The notes beneath the pieces were generated by a model that did no database searches, was not told the DNA's origin, and saw only the letters and a program-made list of their open reading frames with translations. The translations under genes and the position numbers were made by a program. Of a stretch of DNA of 64,000 bases, positions 63,960 to 64,000 are shown in pieces; within the stretch, counting starts at the first letter, position 1, and each line of letters begins with the position of its first letter. The DNA comes from Pseudomonas graminis (GTDB taxonomy: Bacteria; Pseudomonadota; Gammaproteobacteria; Pseudomonadales; Pseudomonadaceae), in contig NZ_FOHW01000010.1 of assembly GCF_900111735.1 (NCBI RefSeq), positions 1 to 64,000 on the forward strand, read 5' to 3'.

Positions 63960-64000
63960 TTAGTTGTTGTACAGATCGATGATCGCGCTGACCGCCTGAG
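63960..64000 (-). CDS. purF: C-terminal end of amidophosphoribosyltransferase (cut by the window edge)
   Basis: Only 13 codons are visible (the frame reads AVSAIIDLYNN then TAA at 63960-63962). The identification rests on the usual purF-metZ order in Pseudomonas, and on the ending resembling PurF; the remainder is outside the window. Confidence 0.6.
   Translation of the reverse strand, partial: QAVSAIIDLYNN

Overview
The window looks like chromosomal DNA of a Pseudomonas of the P. fluorescens group. The basis is gene content and order (purF-metZ, ilvA, pepN, nadK, glpG, fadH), high GC with Pseudomonas-type Shine-Dalgarno sites, and the abundant REP palindromes of the kind known from P. fluorescens genomes. 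No rRNA, prophage or CRISPR array is present.

Layout. 1-510: end of an IS1182-type transposase and the stump of a two-partner-secretion TpsB gene that it cut. 0.7-4.5 kb: Lrp/AsnC regulator, HAD hydrolase and GabT-type aminotransferase (minus strand), then ghrA (plus). 4.5-7.2 kb: repeat-rich DNA around a colicin E3-like ribonuclease bacteriocin and its immunity gene. 7.2-21.3 kb: one long minus-strand catabolic run (HAD dehalogenase, PuuB-like oxidase, peptide/opine-type ABC transporter, three-subunit amino-acid/opine dehydrogenase, ArgE-like deacetylase, succinate-semialdehyde dehydrogenase, tartrate dehydrogenase). 21.9-31.8 kb: plus-strand partners (GNAT and cupin; DSD1-type PLP enzyme, RidA, a second copy of the FAD dehydrogenase subunit, a second GNAT, an aldehyde dehydrogenase) around a LysR regulator. 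The gene types suggest import and oxidation of amino-acid-like or opine-like compounds, with RidA clearing imines and aldehyde dehydrogenases finishing the route; the actual substrate is not visible. A 1.3-kb tandem REP array lies inside this region.

31.9-44.9 kb: housekeeping and transport genes (pepN, DUF2797, yeaC, glpG, a phosphoesterase, nadK, DUF1853, arsB, fsr, an MHS-family transporter, and a D-cysteine desulfhydrase/ACC deaminase-like gene carrying an in-frame REP). 45.2-52.4 kb: a type VI secretion island with a VgrG fused to a Tle1-type phospholipase, followed by three lipoprotein immunity genes alternating with two headless copies of the effector C-terminus. 52.5-64 kb: fadH, a nitrilase-like protein without its catalytic cysteine, an AraC regulator, ilvA behind what reads as a compact isoleucine attenuator, a DUF2242 lipoprotein, a stand-alone EPSP synthase, two tRNA-Asp and one tRNA-Val, metZ and the end of purF.

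Most notable: the alternating effector-tail/immunity array, the apparently leaderless ilvA attenuator, the two-copy ~275-bp structured element with an interleaved (pseudoknot-like) stem pattern, and the large uncharacterised catabolic cluster with duplicated enzymes.
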